Below the pieces are notes generated by a model. The model made no database searches, had not been told where the DNA came from, and was given only the letters and a program-made list of their open reading frames with translations. From Prevotella ihumii (lineage in GTDB: Bacteria > Bacteroidota > Bacteroidia > Bacteroidales > Bacteroidaceae), in NCBI RefSeq assembly GCF_900155655.1, contig NZ_LT706987.1, positions 2,461,466-2,525,465 on the forward strand: DNA of 64,000 bases, in the 5' to 3' direction. This document shows, piece by piece, positions 24,606-33,855 of this stretch. Position 1 is the stretch's first letter. Each line of letters begins with the position of its first letter. Position numbers and translations under genes: made by a program.

Positions 24606-26708
24606 ATGAAGAAACTTTTAATTTTATTACTCACCACCTTTGGAGCGCAATCGATGCTCTTTGCAACTTCCCGAATACAAGTGGAAGTATCGTCAGAAAT
24701 GCCTTCCGACACCATCAAAACCAAGGAGAAGAAAGGCGAAGTGGTACTAACAGAAGTTACTGTTGAGGCTGCACGAGTGGTGCAAAAGCCCGACGGACAA
24801 GTTATTTTCCCATCTAAGAAACAATGTGAAACGTCTAACAATGGTTATAGTCTTTTGGCAAAACTTGCCTTACCTCGACTGCGTGTAGACGAGATGATGC
24901 ACACCATTACGGCATTGAACAATAAGGGAGAAGTGCAAATTCGCATCAATGGTGCATTGGCATCAAAAGACGAAATGATAAGTCTTAATCCCTTGCAGAT
25001 AAAAAGCATTGAGTTTGTTGACAATCCCAGTATTCGCTATGGCGAAAACGTAGGGTATGTGCTGAATATACGCACCCTCAAAGCCACCTATGGCGGTGTT
25101 GTAGGCATAAATCTTAGCAATTCGCTCACAGCTGTCAATGGCAATCACACCGCATACGCCAAACTCAACCGAGGCAATAGTGAGTTTTCCCTATCCTATA
25201 ACTTTGCATATCAAGATTTTAAAGGCAATAGAACAACAAGCAAGGCTGACTATTTGCTCAACGATGGCACGCACTACATCATCTCCCGAAACGATATTTC
25301 TGCACGCACTCGCTTCTTTATGAATGGATTGCAACTGAAATATAGCCTTGCCGACTCGGCTTCTTACCATTTTCAAGCCGCATTTTCTACCGACTTTTCC
25401 AATACGCCAAATGCCGATAAAACCTACAATACGCTTACGCCAACAGCTGTTTGGCTATCAGAATTGCGCACATCAGACCACAGCTTTACCCCAACATTAG
25501 ACCTCTTTTACTATCATAAGTTGGGCAAGACAGCCAGTCTTACAGCCAACGTGGTAGGTACGGCAATACGAACAAAGGAGAACAACTATCACAAAGAAGA
25601 GCTCCCTTATATATATAAGGTGGACGGACGTATGCGCTCGCTCTACACCGAACTTATCTACGAGCAAAATTTGCGCCCCGTAACGCTATCGGCAGGAATA
25701 AAAGGAACATTGAAACGTATTGAAAACACTTATACAGGCGATGTGCAATCGCTCAACAAGATGGATTATTCTACGCTCTACACCTTTGTAGAAGTCAAAG
25801 GTAAGTGGGCAAAGCTCAGCTATATGACAGGTGTAGGGCTGACCAATGCACGTTACAAACAAAGTGATGCAAAATACAATTACTCGTTGTTTCGCCCAAA
25901 AATAAGCCTTAACTATGCGCTAACCCCTTCTTTTGCTGTAAAATACAGCTTTGAAACCTACGAACATATATCACGGATAGCAATGATAAGCAACACCAAG
26001 ATACGTGAGAACAGCCGAGAATGGCGTGTGGGCAATCCTAACATTGTGCCTAACAGAGTGGTAGACCAATCGATAAACTTCTCTTACACGCTTCCAAGGT
26101 TCTATAATATGGTAGATGTAAATCTAAGGATAAACTCCAACCCTAATATGTCGAAATATATACGTACCGAGGACGACCAATTTTACTATATGCAAGCCAA
26201 TCAGAAAAGCATCAAAATGTTTTATGTATCCGATTATTTCAACTTTAAAATCATACCCGATGTGTTGGAAATAACCTTGAGCGGAGGCATTTATCGCTTC
26301 TTAAACAAGGGCGATGATTACAAACACTACCTCACTTCATACAACTTTCAAGCCAATGTAAATGCTTATTTGGGGCGTTGGGTACTTACTGCATACGCCG
26401 ATAATGGTTGGAAATTCTGCGAGGGAGAGAGCCAAAGCCATAGCGGAAGTGCCATTTACGTGGGCGGAAGTTACCAAGTGGGCAATCTGCAACTATCGCT
26501 TTACCTCCAAAATCCCTTTATGCAACATCCCAAGATGGAACATTCGTACATCTTGAACCGCTATGTAAACAAAGAAAGCATTGTCCGTGGTAGCCAATTT
26601 GGCAATCTTATCAACTTCAACCTTGCGTGGAAATTAGAGTTTGGACACCGCAAACACAACGGAAAAGACCATCAAATGCGTAAGGATAAGGACACGGGAA
26701 TAATGTAA
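24606..26708 (+). CDS. Outer-membrane beta-barrel protein, TonB-receptor-like
   Basis: The 700-residue precursor has a signal peptide (MKKLLILLLTTFGAQSMLFA), a plug-like domain (VVLTEVTVEAARVVQKPDGQ, INGALASKDEMISLNPLQIK, then SIEFVDNPSIRYGENVGYVL) and a long barrel region rich in Tyr, Asn and Ser (OMP_b-brl_3 type). Unlike the gene at 3037 it lacks an N-terminal carboxypeptidase-regulatory-like domain. The ligand is unknown. The gene is preceded by a membrane-anchored winged-helix regulator, which suggests signal-dependent expression. Confidence 0.78.
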   Translation: MKKLLILLLTTFGAQSMLFATSRIQVEVSSEMPSDTIKTKEKKGEVVLTEVTVEAARVVQKPDGQVIFPSKKQCETSNNGYSLLAKLALPRLRVDEMMHTITALNNKGEVQIRINGALASKDEMISLNPLQIKSIEFVDNPSIRYGENVGYVLNIRTLKATYGGVVGINLSNSLTAVNGNHTAYAKLNRGNSEFSLSYNFAYQDFKGNRTTSKADYLLNDGTHYIISRNDISARTRFFMNGLQLKYSLADSASYHFQAAFSTDFSNTPNADKTYNTLTPTAVWLSELRTSDHSFTPTLDLFYYHKLGKTASLTANVVGTAIRTKENNYHKEELPYIYKVDGRMRSLYTELIYEQNLRPVTLSAGIKGTLKRIENTYTGDVQSLNKMDYSTLYTFVEVKGKWAKLSYMTGVGLTNARYKQSDAKYNYSLFRPKISLNYALTPSFAVKYSFETYEHISRIAMISNTKIRENSREWRVGNPNIVPNRVVDQSINFSYTLPRFYNMVDVNLRINSNPNMSKYIRTEDDQFYYMQANQKSIKMFYVSDYFNFKIIPDVLEITLSGGIYRFLNKGDDYKHYLTSYNFQANVNAYLGRWVLTAYADNGWKFCEGESQSHSGSAIYVGGSYQVGNLQLSLYLQNPFMQHPKMEHSYILNRYVNKESIVRGSQFGNLINFNLAWKLEFGHRKHNGKDHQMRKDKDTGIM

Positions 26709-26748
26709 AGCCGACGGCTTTTGTTATTCCACACTTCAAGGAGTTATC

Positions 26749-26836
26749 GCTCGCTGCACACTTCACGCTCTTGCATTTTGACCTCAAAAATAAGCTCAAA
26801 ATCTAACAAAGCTAATTTATAGAACCAGCTAAAAAA
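26749..26836 (-). repeat. Inverted partner of the 11746 hairpin arm
   Basis: Its reverse complement (AGCTGGTTCTATAAATTAGC ... GAGGTCAAAATGCAAGAGCG) matches 11713-11795 almost base for base over about 80 bp. Only one side of the hairpin is present here. Confidence 0.75.
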
Positions 26837-27120
26837 GAGAATGGGTCTATTTTGACACACCCTCGCTCATCGCAAGTTAAGCGGAACTCGATACGTGTTG
26901 ATGAGCTTGCGAATAAATCGAGCCCCTACACCATAATGACTGAATATTTGGCTTTAAATCCAACCGAGTGCAGCGAGTGGCAACTCCCCTTAACTCCTCT
27001 AATTCCATAACAACGGAACGTAATAAATCACGCCCCTACGTTCCTCCTTGAACCCTCTACTATTATTGTTCTATTCATTACCTTACAAGCGTTGAAAAAC
27101 AAGACATCTATCTTTCAGCC

Positions 27121-27206
27121 GCAAAACATATATGTTTGGCATTGTCAAAGTTCAACTTTGAGAGGGTAAAACATATATGTTTTGGGTGGTGAAACATATA
27201 TGTTTT
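27121..27206. repeat. AAACATATATGTTT / CAAAGTTCAACTTTG palindromic module
   Basis: In order it contains AAACATATATGTTT, CAAAGTTCAACTTTG, AAACATATATGTTT and AAACATATATGTTT. It is closely related to the modules at 11296, 5866 and 57328. Confidence 0.8.
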
Positions 27207-27768
27207 GGAACGCATTTATAAACTATTGATATTCAATAATTTACAAATGCGTTTTTAATAATTTGTAGACTAAGATTTATTGTTCTATTTTTCCTAACTC
27301 GAAAGTCTTAATATGGAAGTGAAAACATCTTCTGCTGCTTGCATACGCTTGCTATATACTACGCTTTATACACATCTCTGTTTAACGAAATATCACTAAA
27401 AGAAAGCTCCTGTCGAAACAGATTTTAATGTGAGCAAGGGCATGTAGGGGCTCCACAAATATTTGGGTTTAATGTGCTTCATTATGCAATATTAAAAACA
27501 AATGTAGTATATTTGCAACACCATTTACACCTTATTATATACATAGCGTGTGAGTTGGGCAATGCTTTGATGGCTTTTGGGCTGCTAAGCGTAAGGCAGA
27601 GATAACGCTATTAATATGAATTGATTTAAGATAAAGTGGAGTTACAAAATATTATTATTGCGTAGAAAAAACTACAACTTGTTGCTGCAAAAAGCATAAA
27701 TTATCATATATATACGTAAAATATTGCAGAAAATGAATTTTAATAGTTAAAATTAATTAACCAGTATG

Positions 27769-27795
27769 TTTGTTGAAAAAAAATTAATAAATTTG
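27769..27795 (+). promoter_or_regulatory. Possible promoter of the TlpA-like/DUF6029/Omp28 operon
   Basis: TTTG (27769-27772), a 15-bp spacer and TAAATTTG (27788-27795). The -7 box is good; the spacer is shorter than the usual 19-20. The ATG is 24 bp downstream. Confidence 0.45.
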
Positions 27796-27819
27796 CCATT
27801 TAACAAAATATACTGACTT

Positions 27820-28308
27820 ATGAAAAAAACACTTTTAATACTTGCAGCTCTATTGACCTGTGCTTTCAGCACGGTTAGTGCTCAATTGCCTTCAGTGACA
27901 CTGAAAGACATTAACGGAAATGCGATTCGTACCGACACATTGTCTAACAATGGCAAGCCATTTATCATCGACTTCTTTGCTACATGGTGTAAGCCTTGCA
28001 ACCGCGAGTTGAAAGCTATTAGCGAAGTTTACAACGACTGGCGTGAAGAAACAGGCGTGAAAATCTTTGCAATCTCTATTGACCAAGCGCAAAACGCTAA
28101 CAAGGTAAAACCTTTGGTAGACGAAAACGGATGGGAATACGATGTATTGCTCGACCCAAACAGCGAATTTAAGCGTGCATTGGGTGTACAGATGATTCCT
28201 TATGTACTCATTTGCGATGGCAAGGGAAATATTGTTTACAAGCACAATGGTTACACAGAAGGTGCTGAAAACGAATTGATTGAAAAGGTACGCGAACTTG
28301 TAAAATAA
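27820..28308 (+). CDS. TlpA-like thioredoxin-fold protein
   Basis: The 162-residue secreted protein has a signal peptide (about 1-21) and an AhpC/TSA-TlpA fold with a reactive WCKPC motif (IIDFFATWCKPCNREL, about residues 46-61) and a cis-Pro region MIPYVLICDGKGNIV. It is likely to reduce or isomerise disulphides outside the cytoplasm. It is the first gene of a four-gene run. A second copy begins at 63833, with the same SVTLKDING ... TDTLSNNGKPFIIDFFATW core. Confidence 0.88.
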   Translation: MKKTLLILAALLTCAFSTVSAQLPSVTLKDINGNAIRTDTLSNNGKPFIIDFFATWCKPCNRELKAISEVYNDWREETGVKIFAISIDQAQNANKVKPLVDENGWEYDVLLDPNSEFKRALGVQMIPYVLICDGKGNIVYKHNGYTEGAENELIEKVRELVK

Positions 28309-28312
28309 CATT

Positions 28313-29980
28313 ATGAAGAATTATAGCTGGCTGGTAGGTCTCCTTGCTGCAGCTGCTACAACAGCTCAAGCACAGACAACAACAGACGATAATAAGGTCT
28401 CGGTTACGGGAAGTATTCAGAGCGATGTACTTATTCCACAAGAAGACTTAAAGATTGGGTCGCCTAAGTATGACGAATGGGCATTAACAAACTCGTTCCT
28501 CGACCTTAATCTCATTAGCAAAAATGTAGATGCTGGTGCACGCTTTGAGTTCCTTAAGCACCCATTGCCAGGTTTTGAAAAAGACTATAAAGGCTATGGT
28601 GTACCTTATTTCTATCTGAAAGGTAAGTTTGAAAAACTTGAAGTTACCTTAGGAAACTATTACGAGCAGTTTGGTTCGGGATTTGTTCTCAGAACCTATG
28701 AAGAGCGTAGCTTGGGTATCGATAACTCGTTGCTCGGCGCACGCATAGTCTACAAACCCTATAAGGGTATCGTATTAAAAGCCGTAACAGGCGAACAGCG
28801 CAGATATTGGGCGCATAACAATTCGTGGATAAATGGTGTCGACTTGGAGTTGAACCTTGATCAGTGGTTCAAGGGCTTAGGTCAGTCGGGTACACGTGTA
28901 ATGTTGGGTGGTTCGTTCGTAAACAAATACGAAAATAACAAGCACGATAACATTATGATAGACCGTACACACGAGCTCGTTCTCCCACAAAACGTTAACG
29001 CGTGGGACGCACGCTTCCAAGTACAGAAGGGTGGATTTAATGTCTTGGCAGAATATGCACAGAAGACACAAGACCCATCGTTCACCAACAAGTATATCTA
29101 TCGTACAGGTAACGTAGCTATGCTTTCGGCATCTTATTCACAAAAGGGATTGAGCTTCTTGGTACAAGCTAAACGTTCTAACGATATGGCATTTATGAGC
29201 AATCGTAACAACGTTGGCGTATCATCGTACATCAATCACCTTCCAGCCTTTACACAGGACCAAACCTACGCATTGGCTGCATTCTATCCATACGCAACTC
29301 GCCCTGATGGAGAGTGGGCTTATCAAGCTCAAATGGGATATAAATTCAAGCGTAAAACATTCATTGGTGGTCGTTATGGTATGAACGTTAAGGTTAACTT
29401 CTCATACGTTCACGCTATTGACAAGTCTACAAACCTCACAGGTTCGTTCGATAACGTAAACCTCAAGGGCTCAAAGGGCTATGGCTCGGCTTTCTTTAAG
29501 TGGGGCGACCAAACCTACTACCAAGACTTGAATGTTCAGATTGAACGTAAAATCTCTAAAAACTTCAAGCTCAACTTGATGTATATGAATCAATTCTATA
29601 ACAAGACTGTTGTGGAAGGCGAGGGAGGTATGATACACTCTGACATTTACATTGTAGATGGTAAGTACACATTCTCACCTAAGGTTAACCTACGTGGAGA
29701 GGCACAGTTCCTCCGCACAAAGGGCGACCAAGGCAACTGGTGGTTTGGATTGTTAGAGCTTTCGCTCGTACCACACTTTATGGTCACCGTGTCGGATATG
29801 TACAATGTGGGTGAAACCAACTTACACTACTACCAAGGTCTTGTTACCTATAATGCTGGAGCACACCGACTACAAGTAGGCTACGGCCGTACACGTGCAG
29901 GTTTCAACTGTTCGGGTGGTGTTTGCCGTTACGTTCCTGCAAGCAAGGGATTCACTATATCATATAATTATAACTTCTAA
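28313..29980 (+). CDS. DUF6029-like outer-membrane protein
   Basis: The 555-residue precursor with a signal peptide (ends AQAQ) is composed of beta strands and looks like a large outer-membrane barrel (SFLDLNLISKNVDAGARFEF, FYLKGKFEKLEVTLGNYYEQ, YVPASKGFTISYNYNF). I assign DUF6029 from overall pattern; function is not known. It starts 4 bp after the TlpA-like gene and 28 bp before the Omp28-like gene, so the products probably act together at the cell surface. Confidence 0.65.
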   Translation: MKNYSWLVGLLAAAATTAQAQTTTDDNKVSVTGSIQSDVLIPQEDLKIGSPKYDEWALTNSFLDLNLISKNVDAGARFEFLKHPLPGFEKDYKGYGVPYFYLKGKFEKLEVTLGNYYEQFGSGFVLRTYEERSLGIDNSLLGARIVYKPYKGIVLKAVTGEQRRYWAHNNSWINGVDLELNLDQWFKGLGQSGTRVMLGGSFVNKYENNKHDNIMIDRTHELVLPQNVNAWDARFQVQKGGFNVLAEYAQKTQDPSFTNKYIYRTGNVAMLSASYSQKGLSFLVQAKRSNDMAFMSNRNNVGVSSYINHLPAFTQDQTYALAAFYPYATRPDGEWAYQAQMGYKFKRKTFIGGRYGMNVKVNFSYVHAIDKSTNLTGSFDNVNLKGSKGYGSAFFKWGDQTYYQDLNVQIERKISKNFKLNLMYMNQFYNKTVVEGEGGMIHSDIYIVDGKYTFSPKVNLRGEAQFLRTKGDQGNWWFGLLELSLVPHFMVTVSDMYNVGETNLHYYQGLVTYNAGAHRLQVGYGRTRAGFNCSGGVCRYVPASKGFTISYNYNF

Positions 29981-30008
29981 ACGAAAAGTTTAAAACAAAG
30001 AACGCAAT

Positions 30009-30797
30009 ATGAAAAAGATATTCCCTATACTCGTTGCATCGGTAGCTATGGTGCTCGCATCATGCGCAAATGTAGATGAGGCAGACAGATACAAGACTGT
30101 TGAGGCAAAAGATGCTAATCGTGCAGTGCTCGTAGAAGAGTTTACTGGACAACTATGTATCAACTGTCCAGAGGCTCATAACCTATTGGCTAACATCACA
30201 AAACAATATGATGAAGACAAAATCATTGCAGTATGTATTCACGCATCTGCATTGGCTGTAGCCCCAAAACCTAATGTGATAGGTCTTAAAACCGAAATAG
30301 GCGAAGAATACTACAAGCATTGGAAGGGTGATGGTGTTCCATCGGCAGTAATTAATCGTACCGGAGGACTCAAACCAAAAGATGCTTGGGCTGGAGTTAT
30401 CAATCGTGAAATGCAACGCACTACACCTTTGAAGCTCAATGTTGAGAACGCTTACGATGCAAATACTCGTAAAGTGACCATCAACGTTAATGCTTTGAGC
30501 ATTGAAGACCTCAATGGCAAACTCCAATTGTGGATTGTAGAAGATGGCATTAAGGCTATCCAACTGCTTCCAAACAATGGTCGCAACAGAGAATACGAAC
30601 ACAATCACGTGTTCCGTGCAGCAGTAAATGGTGCTTGGGGTACCGACATTTCGCTCAAAGCAAATGATGCTAACAAGAGCACATTCACATACACAATAGA
30701 CCCACAATGGGAAGCTAACAACCTCTCTGTGGTAGCTTTTATTTATGATGAAGCAAATGGCGTGCAGCAAGTAACACGCCAAAAAGTAAACAACTAA
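30009..30797 (+). CDS. Omp28-like lipoprotein with thioredoxin-type CxxC
   Basis: This 262-residue lipoprotein has a lipobox MVLASC (Cys19). The N-terminal fold resembles thioredoxin with VLVEEFTGQLCINCPEAHNL, the hallmark of Omp28-related proteins in Bacteroidota; the CxNC pair may be redox active. The C-terminal half is a beta-sandwich-like region. Omp28 was described as a surface protein of Porphyromonas gingivalis. It is the third gene of the operon with the TlpA-like protein, which could be its redox partner (inference). Confidence 0.8.
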   Translation: MKKIFPILVASVAMVLASCANVDEADRYKTVEAKDANRAVLVEEFTGQLCINCPEAHNLLANITKQYDEDKIIAVCIHASALAVAPKPNVIGLKTEIGEEYYKHWKGDGVPSAVINRTGGLKPKDAWAGVINREMQRTTPLKLNVENAYDANTRKVTINVNALSIEDLNGKLQLWIVEDGIKAIQLLPNNGRNREYEHNHVFRAAVNGAWGTDISLKANDANKSTFTYTIDPQWEANNLSVVAFIYDEANGVQQVTRQKVNN

Positions 30798-30829
30798 TAG
30801 TATAACAAAATTAAAAGATTAAAACAAAA

Positions 30830-31504
30830 ATGAAAAAATTATTAACTTTAGCAGCTGTATTGCTTATGGGTAGTGCTGCAGCAATGGCACAAGAAGCAAA
30901 GAAATGGATACAGTTCGTAGACGAAAATGGTATTGAAGTTAAGGACGGAAGTGTATTTGTAGTTAACGAAGTTACTGTTAAAGAAGACCCAGACCTTGGT
31001 ACTAAAGAAACATTTATGCAGCCTAAACTCTCTTTGAAGAATGTTACAGACCATGCCATTCGTATTCAGATGCGTATCGATGCTACACAAATGCCAAACG
31101 GACGTATACAATGTTGTATGGCTAATGCGTGTAAAGCAAAAAGTGAGAGTATTGTTTGGGCATCTGCTTCAGCAGAGATTGCACCAGCAGAAACTATGTT
31201 TATTGAAACCGAATGGTTCTTAAATAAAATTGCTCCAACTTGGGATATGAAGCTCACAGGTCAGTTGTGTGAAGACGATGAAAACGAATCAGGTGACTAT
31301 CCAGTTGCAGATGCTAAGGGTCCAGAAGTTACTGTACGCTTTGTTTCTGACCCTACTGCTATCACTGGTATTTCTACCGACAAGAAGGCAAATGCTGTTG
31401 TTGCTCGTTACAACGTAGCTGGTCAGCAGATTTCAGCTCCACAGAAGGGTATCAACATCGTGAAGTATGCAAATGGTAAGACTGCACGTGTAGTTGTAAA
31501 GTAA
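30830..31504 (+). CDS. Secreted protein with T9SS-like C-terminal sorting domain
   Basis: The 224-residue precursor has a signal peptide (MKKLLTLAAVLLMGSAAAMAQ) and a central beta domain with four or more cysteines (MRIDATQMPNGRIQCCMANA). The C-terminal 35 residues, ending VARYNVAGQQISAPQKGINI then VKYANGKTARVVVK, have the shape of a type A T9SS sorting domain. The central region is not recognised. It is the last gene of the operon, 32 bp after the Omp28-like gene and followed by a strong terminator. Confidence 0.7.
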   Translation: MKKLLTLAAVLLMGSAAAMAQEAKKWIQFVDENGIEVKDGSVFVVNEVTVKEDPDLGTKETFMQPKLSLKNVTDHAIRIQMRIDATQMPNGRIQCCMANACKAKSESIVWASASAEIAPAETMFIETEWFLNKIAPTWDMKLTGQLCEDDENESGDYPVADAKGPEVTVRFVSDPTAITGISTDKKANAVVARYNVAGQQISAPQKGINIVKYANGKTARVVVK

Positions 31505-31538
31505 AGGTCGCACGCTCGTAATGAGTGCACCAATAATA

Positions 31539-31580
31539 AAAAAGAGGATAAGCCTTCAAAAGCTTATCCTCTTTTTATTG
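31539..31580. terminator. Bidirectional terminator between convergent operons
   Basis: AAAAAGAGGATAAGC (31539-31553) pairs perfectly with GCTTATCCTCTTTTT (31562-31576) around an 8-nt loop. A-runs and T-runs on both sides let it serve the plus-strand operon and the minus-strand FKBP operon. Confidence 0.9.
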
Positions 31581-31728
31581 TATCGTCTTAATGCTTCTTT
31601 CGTACGCTAATCGTTCCGAATTTCGTACTTCATTGCTCCACCTTTTGTGCTTTATCGTTCTGTCTTTGTGTTTGTTTGTTAGAACTTTGGACAGTGCTTA
31701 GCAATGCTTTTAGAGCCATTAGAACGAC

Positions 31729-32784
31729 TTATTTTCTGCGTTTAGCTTGCGTTTTAGTTGCGGTAGTTTTACCTTTTGCAGGTGTTGCTTTAGCCTTCTG
31801 AGCACCAGCACTCTTCTTTACCTCGCCAACGTTGAGACTTGGTTTGGGTTGCTCTTTAGGTTCTATGCCTTTAAGACTTAGTGTGAACACGAGTGTAGCG
31901 TATGGTGCGATGTCTTCGCCAGCACCTCTTGCGCCATAAGCCAAGTCGGAAGGGATATAGAGCGTCCATGTTGAGCCTACAGGCATCAATGTTAGGGCTT
32001 CTGTCCAACCCTTTATCAGACCGCTTACACCGAAGGTATCGTATTCTGTGCCGTGTCTTTCGGTAGCGTCGAATATCTTTCCATCGAGTGTGCGCCCCTC
32101 GTAAGCCACGTTTACTCTATCGTCAGCCTTTGGAATAGGTCCATTGCCTTGGGTTATCACCTTGTATTGCAATCCGCTTGGCAGTGTTACTACGCCTGCT
32201 TGCTTCTTGTTTTCTGCCAAGAACTTTTCACCTTCAGCCTTTATTGCAGCTTCTTTTTCGGCTTTAACGGCTTGTTGTTTGCCTTGGAAGTATTGTTCTG
32301 CGTTGGCTTGCTTGAATAGTGTAGAGTCTTTCTCTAACGCTGCTACAAAGCCTTTGTACAACATATCTGCATCGATAGCATTAGCTGTGCCTTCAAATTG
32401 CTTTATCAGTCCTTGTAGCATAGTTTTGTCTACCTGATTTGCAATCTGCAGTCCTGCTGTGTAAGGTGCGAAGTTTGCATCGTTGCGCTTTGCAATTCCT
32501 TCTTTAAGACCACGAATAAATTCGGGCATCTCTTCTTTTTTCACGCCCAATTGGCTCATTACGTAGCCTTCCAATCCGCGTGTCATCGACATACCTGCCG
32601 CATAGCTTACTGAGTCTTTGGTACTGTTAAGTGTTACCTTTTCAATGGTTGCAGCCTTGCAACATTCAGCCATTTGAGCTTCGCACTGTTCTTTGTTCTT
32701 CTTTTTCTTCTTACTTTGTGCGCTTGCGGTATTGAGTGTAGCACCTGCTGTTACCAATAGCGCAAGGAGAATTACTCGTTTCAT
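31729..32784 (-). CDS. FKBP-type peptidyl-prolyl isomerase, exported
   Basis: The 351-residue protein has a signal peptide (residues 1-22), an N-terminal dimerisation domain (FKBP_N, about 50-185) and a C-terminal FKBP catalytic domain (TLPSGLQYKVITQGNGPIPK ... DGKIFDATERHG ... SDLAYGARGAGEDIAPYATL, about 195-305). A 45-residue Lys/Ala/Pro-rich basic tail follows, unlike its neighbours. It is a periplasmic folding catalyst. Last of three tandem FKBP paralogues; a GTC-GAC palindrome separates it from the second. Confidence 0.9.
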   Translation of the reverse strand: MKRVILLALLVTAGATLNTASAQSKKKKKNKEQCEAQMAECCKAATIEKVTLNSTKDSVSYAAGMSMTRGLEGYVMSQLGVKKEEMPEFIRGLKEGIAKRNDANFAPYTAGLQIANQVDKTMLQGLIKQFEGTANAIDADMLYKGFVAALEKDSTLFKQANAEQYFQGKQQAVKAEKEAAIKAEGEKFLAENKKQAGVVTLPSGLQYKVITQGNGPIPKADDRVNVAYEGRTLDGKIFDATERHGTEYDTFGVSGLIKGWTEALTLMPVGSTWTLYIPSDLAYGARGAGEDIAPYATLVFTLSLKGIEPKEQPKPSLNVGEVKKSAGAQKAKATPAKGKTTATKTQAKRRK

Positions 32785-32814
32785 AATTTGTTTAGTTCTA
32801 AGCTATAATTAAAA

Positions 32815-32897
32815 ATGTCGGACTTGTCGGACGGGTCTGACTTGTCGGACAGGTCTTACTTGTCTGACAAAGCCGACTAATCCGATTAGTCCGACAC
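32815..32897. repeat. GTCSGAC palindrome element between two FKBP genes
   Basis: TGTCGGAC near 32816 and GTCCGACA at 32889-32896 bound a run of GTCNGAC units (TGTCGGACTTGTCGGACGGG, TCTGACTTGTCGGACAGGTC). The usual CCCAAATCGG outer arms are missing. It lies inside the FKBP operon, so it would be transcribed between two coding regions. Confidence 0.8.
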
Positions 32898-32912
32898 TTA
32901 TTTATATTTTAT

Positions 32913-33815
32913 TTATTGTGCTGGTGCACCCTGCACTTGTGGTGCCTGTGGTGCTTTTTCAATAGATACAAGTTCTACTGTGAATACCAATGTAGAGAAT
33001 GGCTTGAGGTCAGGACTTGGCTGTTGTGCGCCATAACCTGCTGCGTAAGGGATATAGATTTCCCACTTTGAACCTACAGGCATATTGGTCAATGCTTCTG
33101 TAAATCCAGGTACAGCACCACCTACAGGCATTGTTGCGCCCTCACGTTGGTCGAATACCTTGCCATCGATGGTCTTACCTACGTAATTGATTTTAACTAC
33201 GTCTGAGGTCTTTGGCTTTGCGCCTGTTCCTGCATTGATTTCCTTGTAGTAAACACCTTGCTTCAAAGCCTTTACGCCTGCAGTCTTAGCAATCTTAGCC
33301 ATATAAGCATCGTTCTGCTTCTTGTTAGCACCGTATGTCTTTACAGCACTCTTTTCGCGGATAGCTTGCGATACTTTCTGTTCTATTTCTCGAGCCTGTT
33401 CCACTGTAATTTTCTGGCCTTTGCCCTTAGCACTTGCAGCAAAACCTGCGAGGAAGTTGTTCAAAGAGATGGTCTGTGTAGAGTCTTCGCCGAAGATGGT
33501 CTTGTTGATTTGGTTTTTGATAACCATATTCATATTCATTCCGACACCGATACCAGCGTTGTAAGCTGCCTTCTTCTTGTCGTCCATATTCTTTGCACCA
33601 TCGTTCATACCCTTAACAAACTCGTCGATATAAGCTGTATCGATGTCCATTTGTTGGAGATACTGCTTTACACTCTGACCTTGGTCTATACCGAAAGCAT
33701 AGCTCAATGAGTCTACATCGGTCTTCAAGTCTTCCTTAGGTGATGATGAGTTGCCACAAGCTGTAAATCCTGCAGCTGCAATAGCCAAAGCGGCTACCAT
33801 TGTAAGTTTCTTCAT
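32913..33815 (-). CDS. FKBP-type peptidyl-prolyl isomerase, lipoprotein
   Basis: The 300-residue precursor has a lipobox FTAC (Cys20), an FKBP_N region (SLSYAFGIDQGQSVKQYLQQ, about 36-170) and an FKBP domain (GVYYKEINAGTGAKPK ... VGKTIDGKVFDQREG ... AAGYGAQQPSPDLKPFSTLV, about 185-285). It is predicted to be anchored to a membrane facing the periplasm or surface. It is the middle gene of the FKBP trio, 40 bp after the upstream paralogue. Confidence 0.9.
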   Translation of the reverse strand: MKKLTMVAALAIAAAGFTACGNSSSPKEDLKTDVDSLSYAFGIDQGQSVKQYLQQMDIDTAYIDEFVKGMNDGAKNMDDKKKAAYNAGIGVGMNMNMVIKNQINKTIFGEDSTQTISLNNFLAGFAASAKGKGQKITVEQAREIEQKVSQAIREKSAVKTYGANKKQNDAYMAKIAKTAGVKALKQGVYYKEINAGTGAKPKTSDVVKINYVGKTIDGKVFDQREGATMPVGGAVPGFTEALTNMPVGSKWEIYIPYAAGYGAQQPSPDLKPFSTLVFTVELVSIEKAPQAPQVQGAPAQ

Positions 33816-33855
33816 TTCGTTTTATCGTTTTAATGTTTATTGTTTGATCTTATAA

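Larger units (their letters stand above)
26709..27819. other. 1.1-kb intergenic region with a mosaic of dispersed repeats
   Basis: No gene is visible. From left to right it holds the inverted partner of the 11746 hairpin (26749-26836), halves of the GTAGGGGC palindrome (about 26882-26932 and 27010-27041), a CATATATG palindromic module (27121-27206), a copy of a sequence shared with 56922-56960 (about 27398-27440) and the promoter of the tlpA-like gene. Confidence 0.7.
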
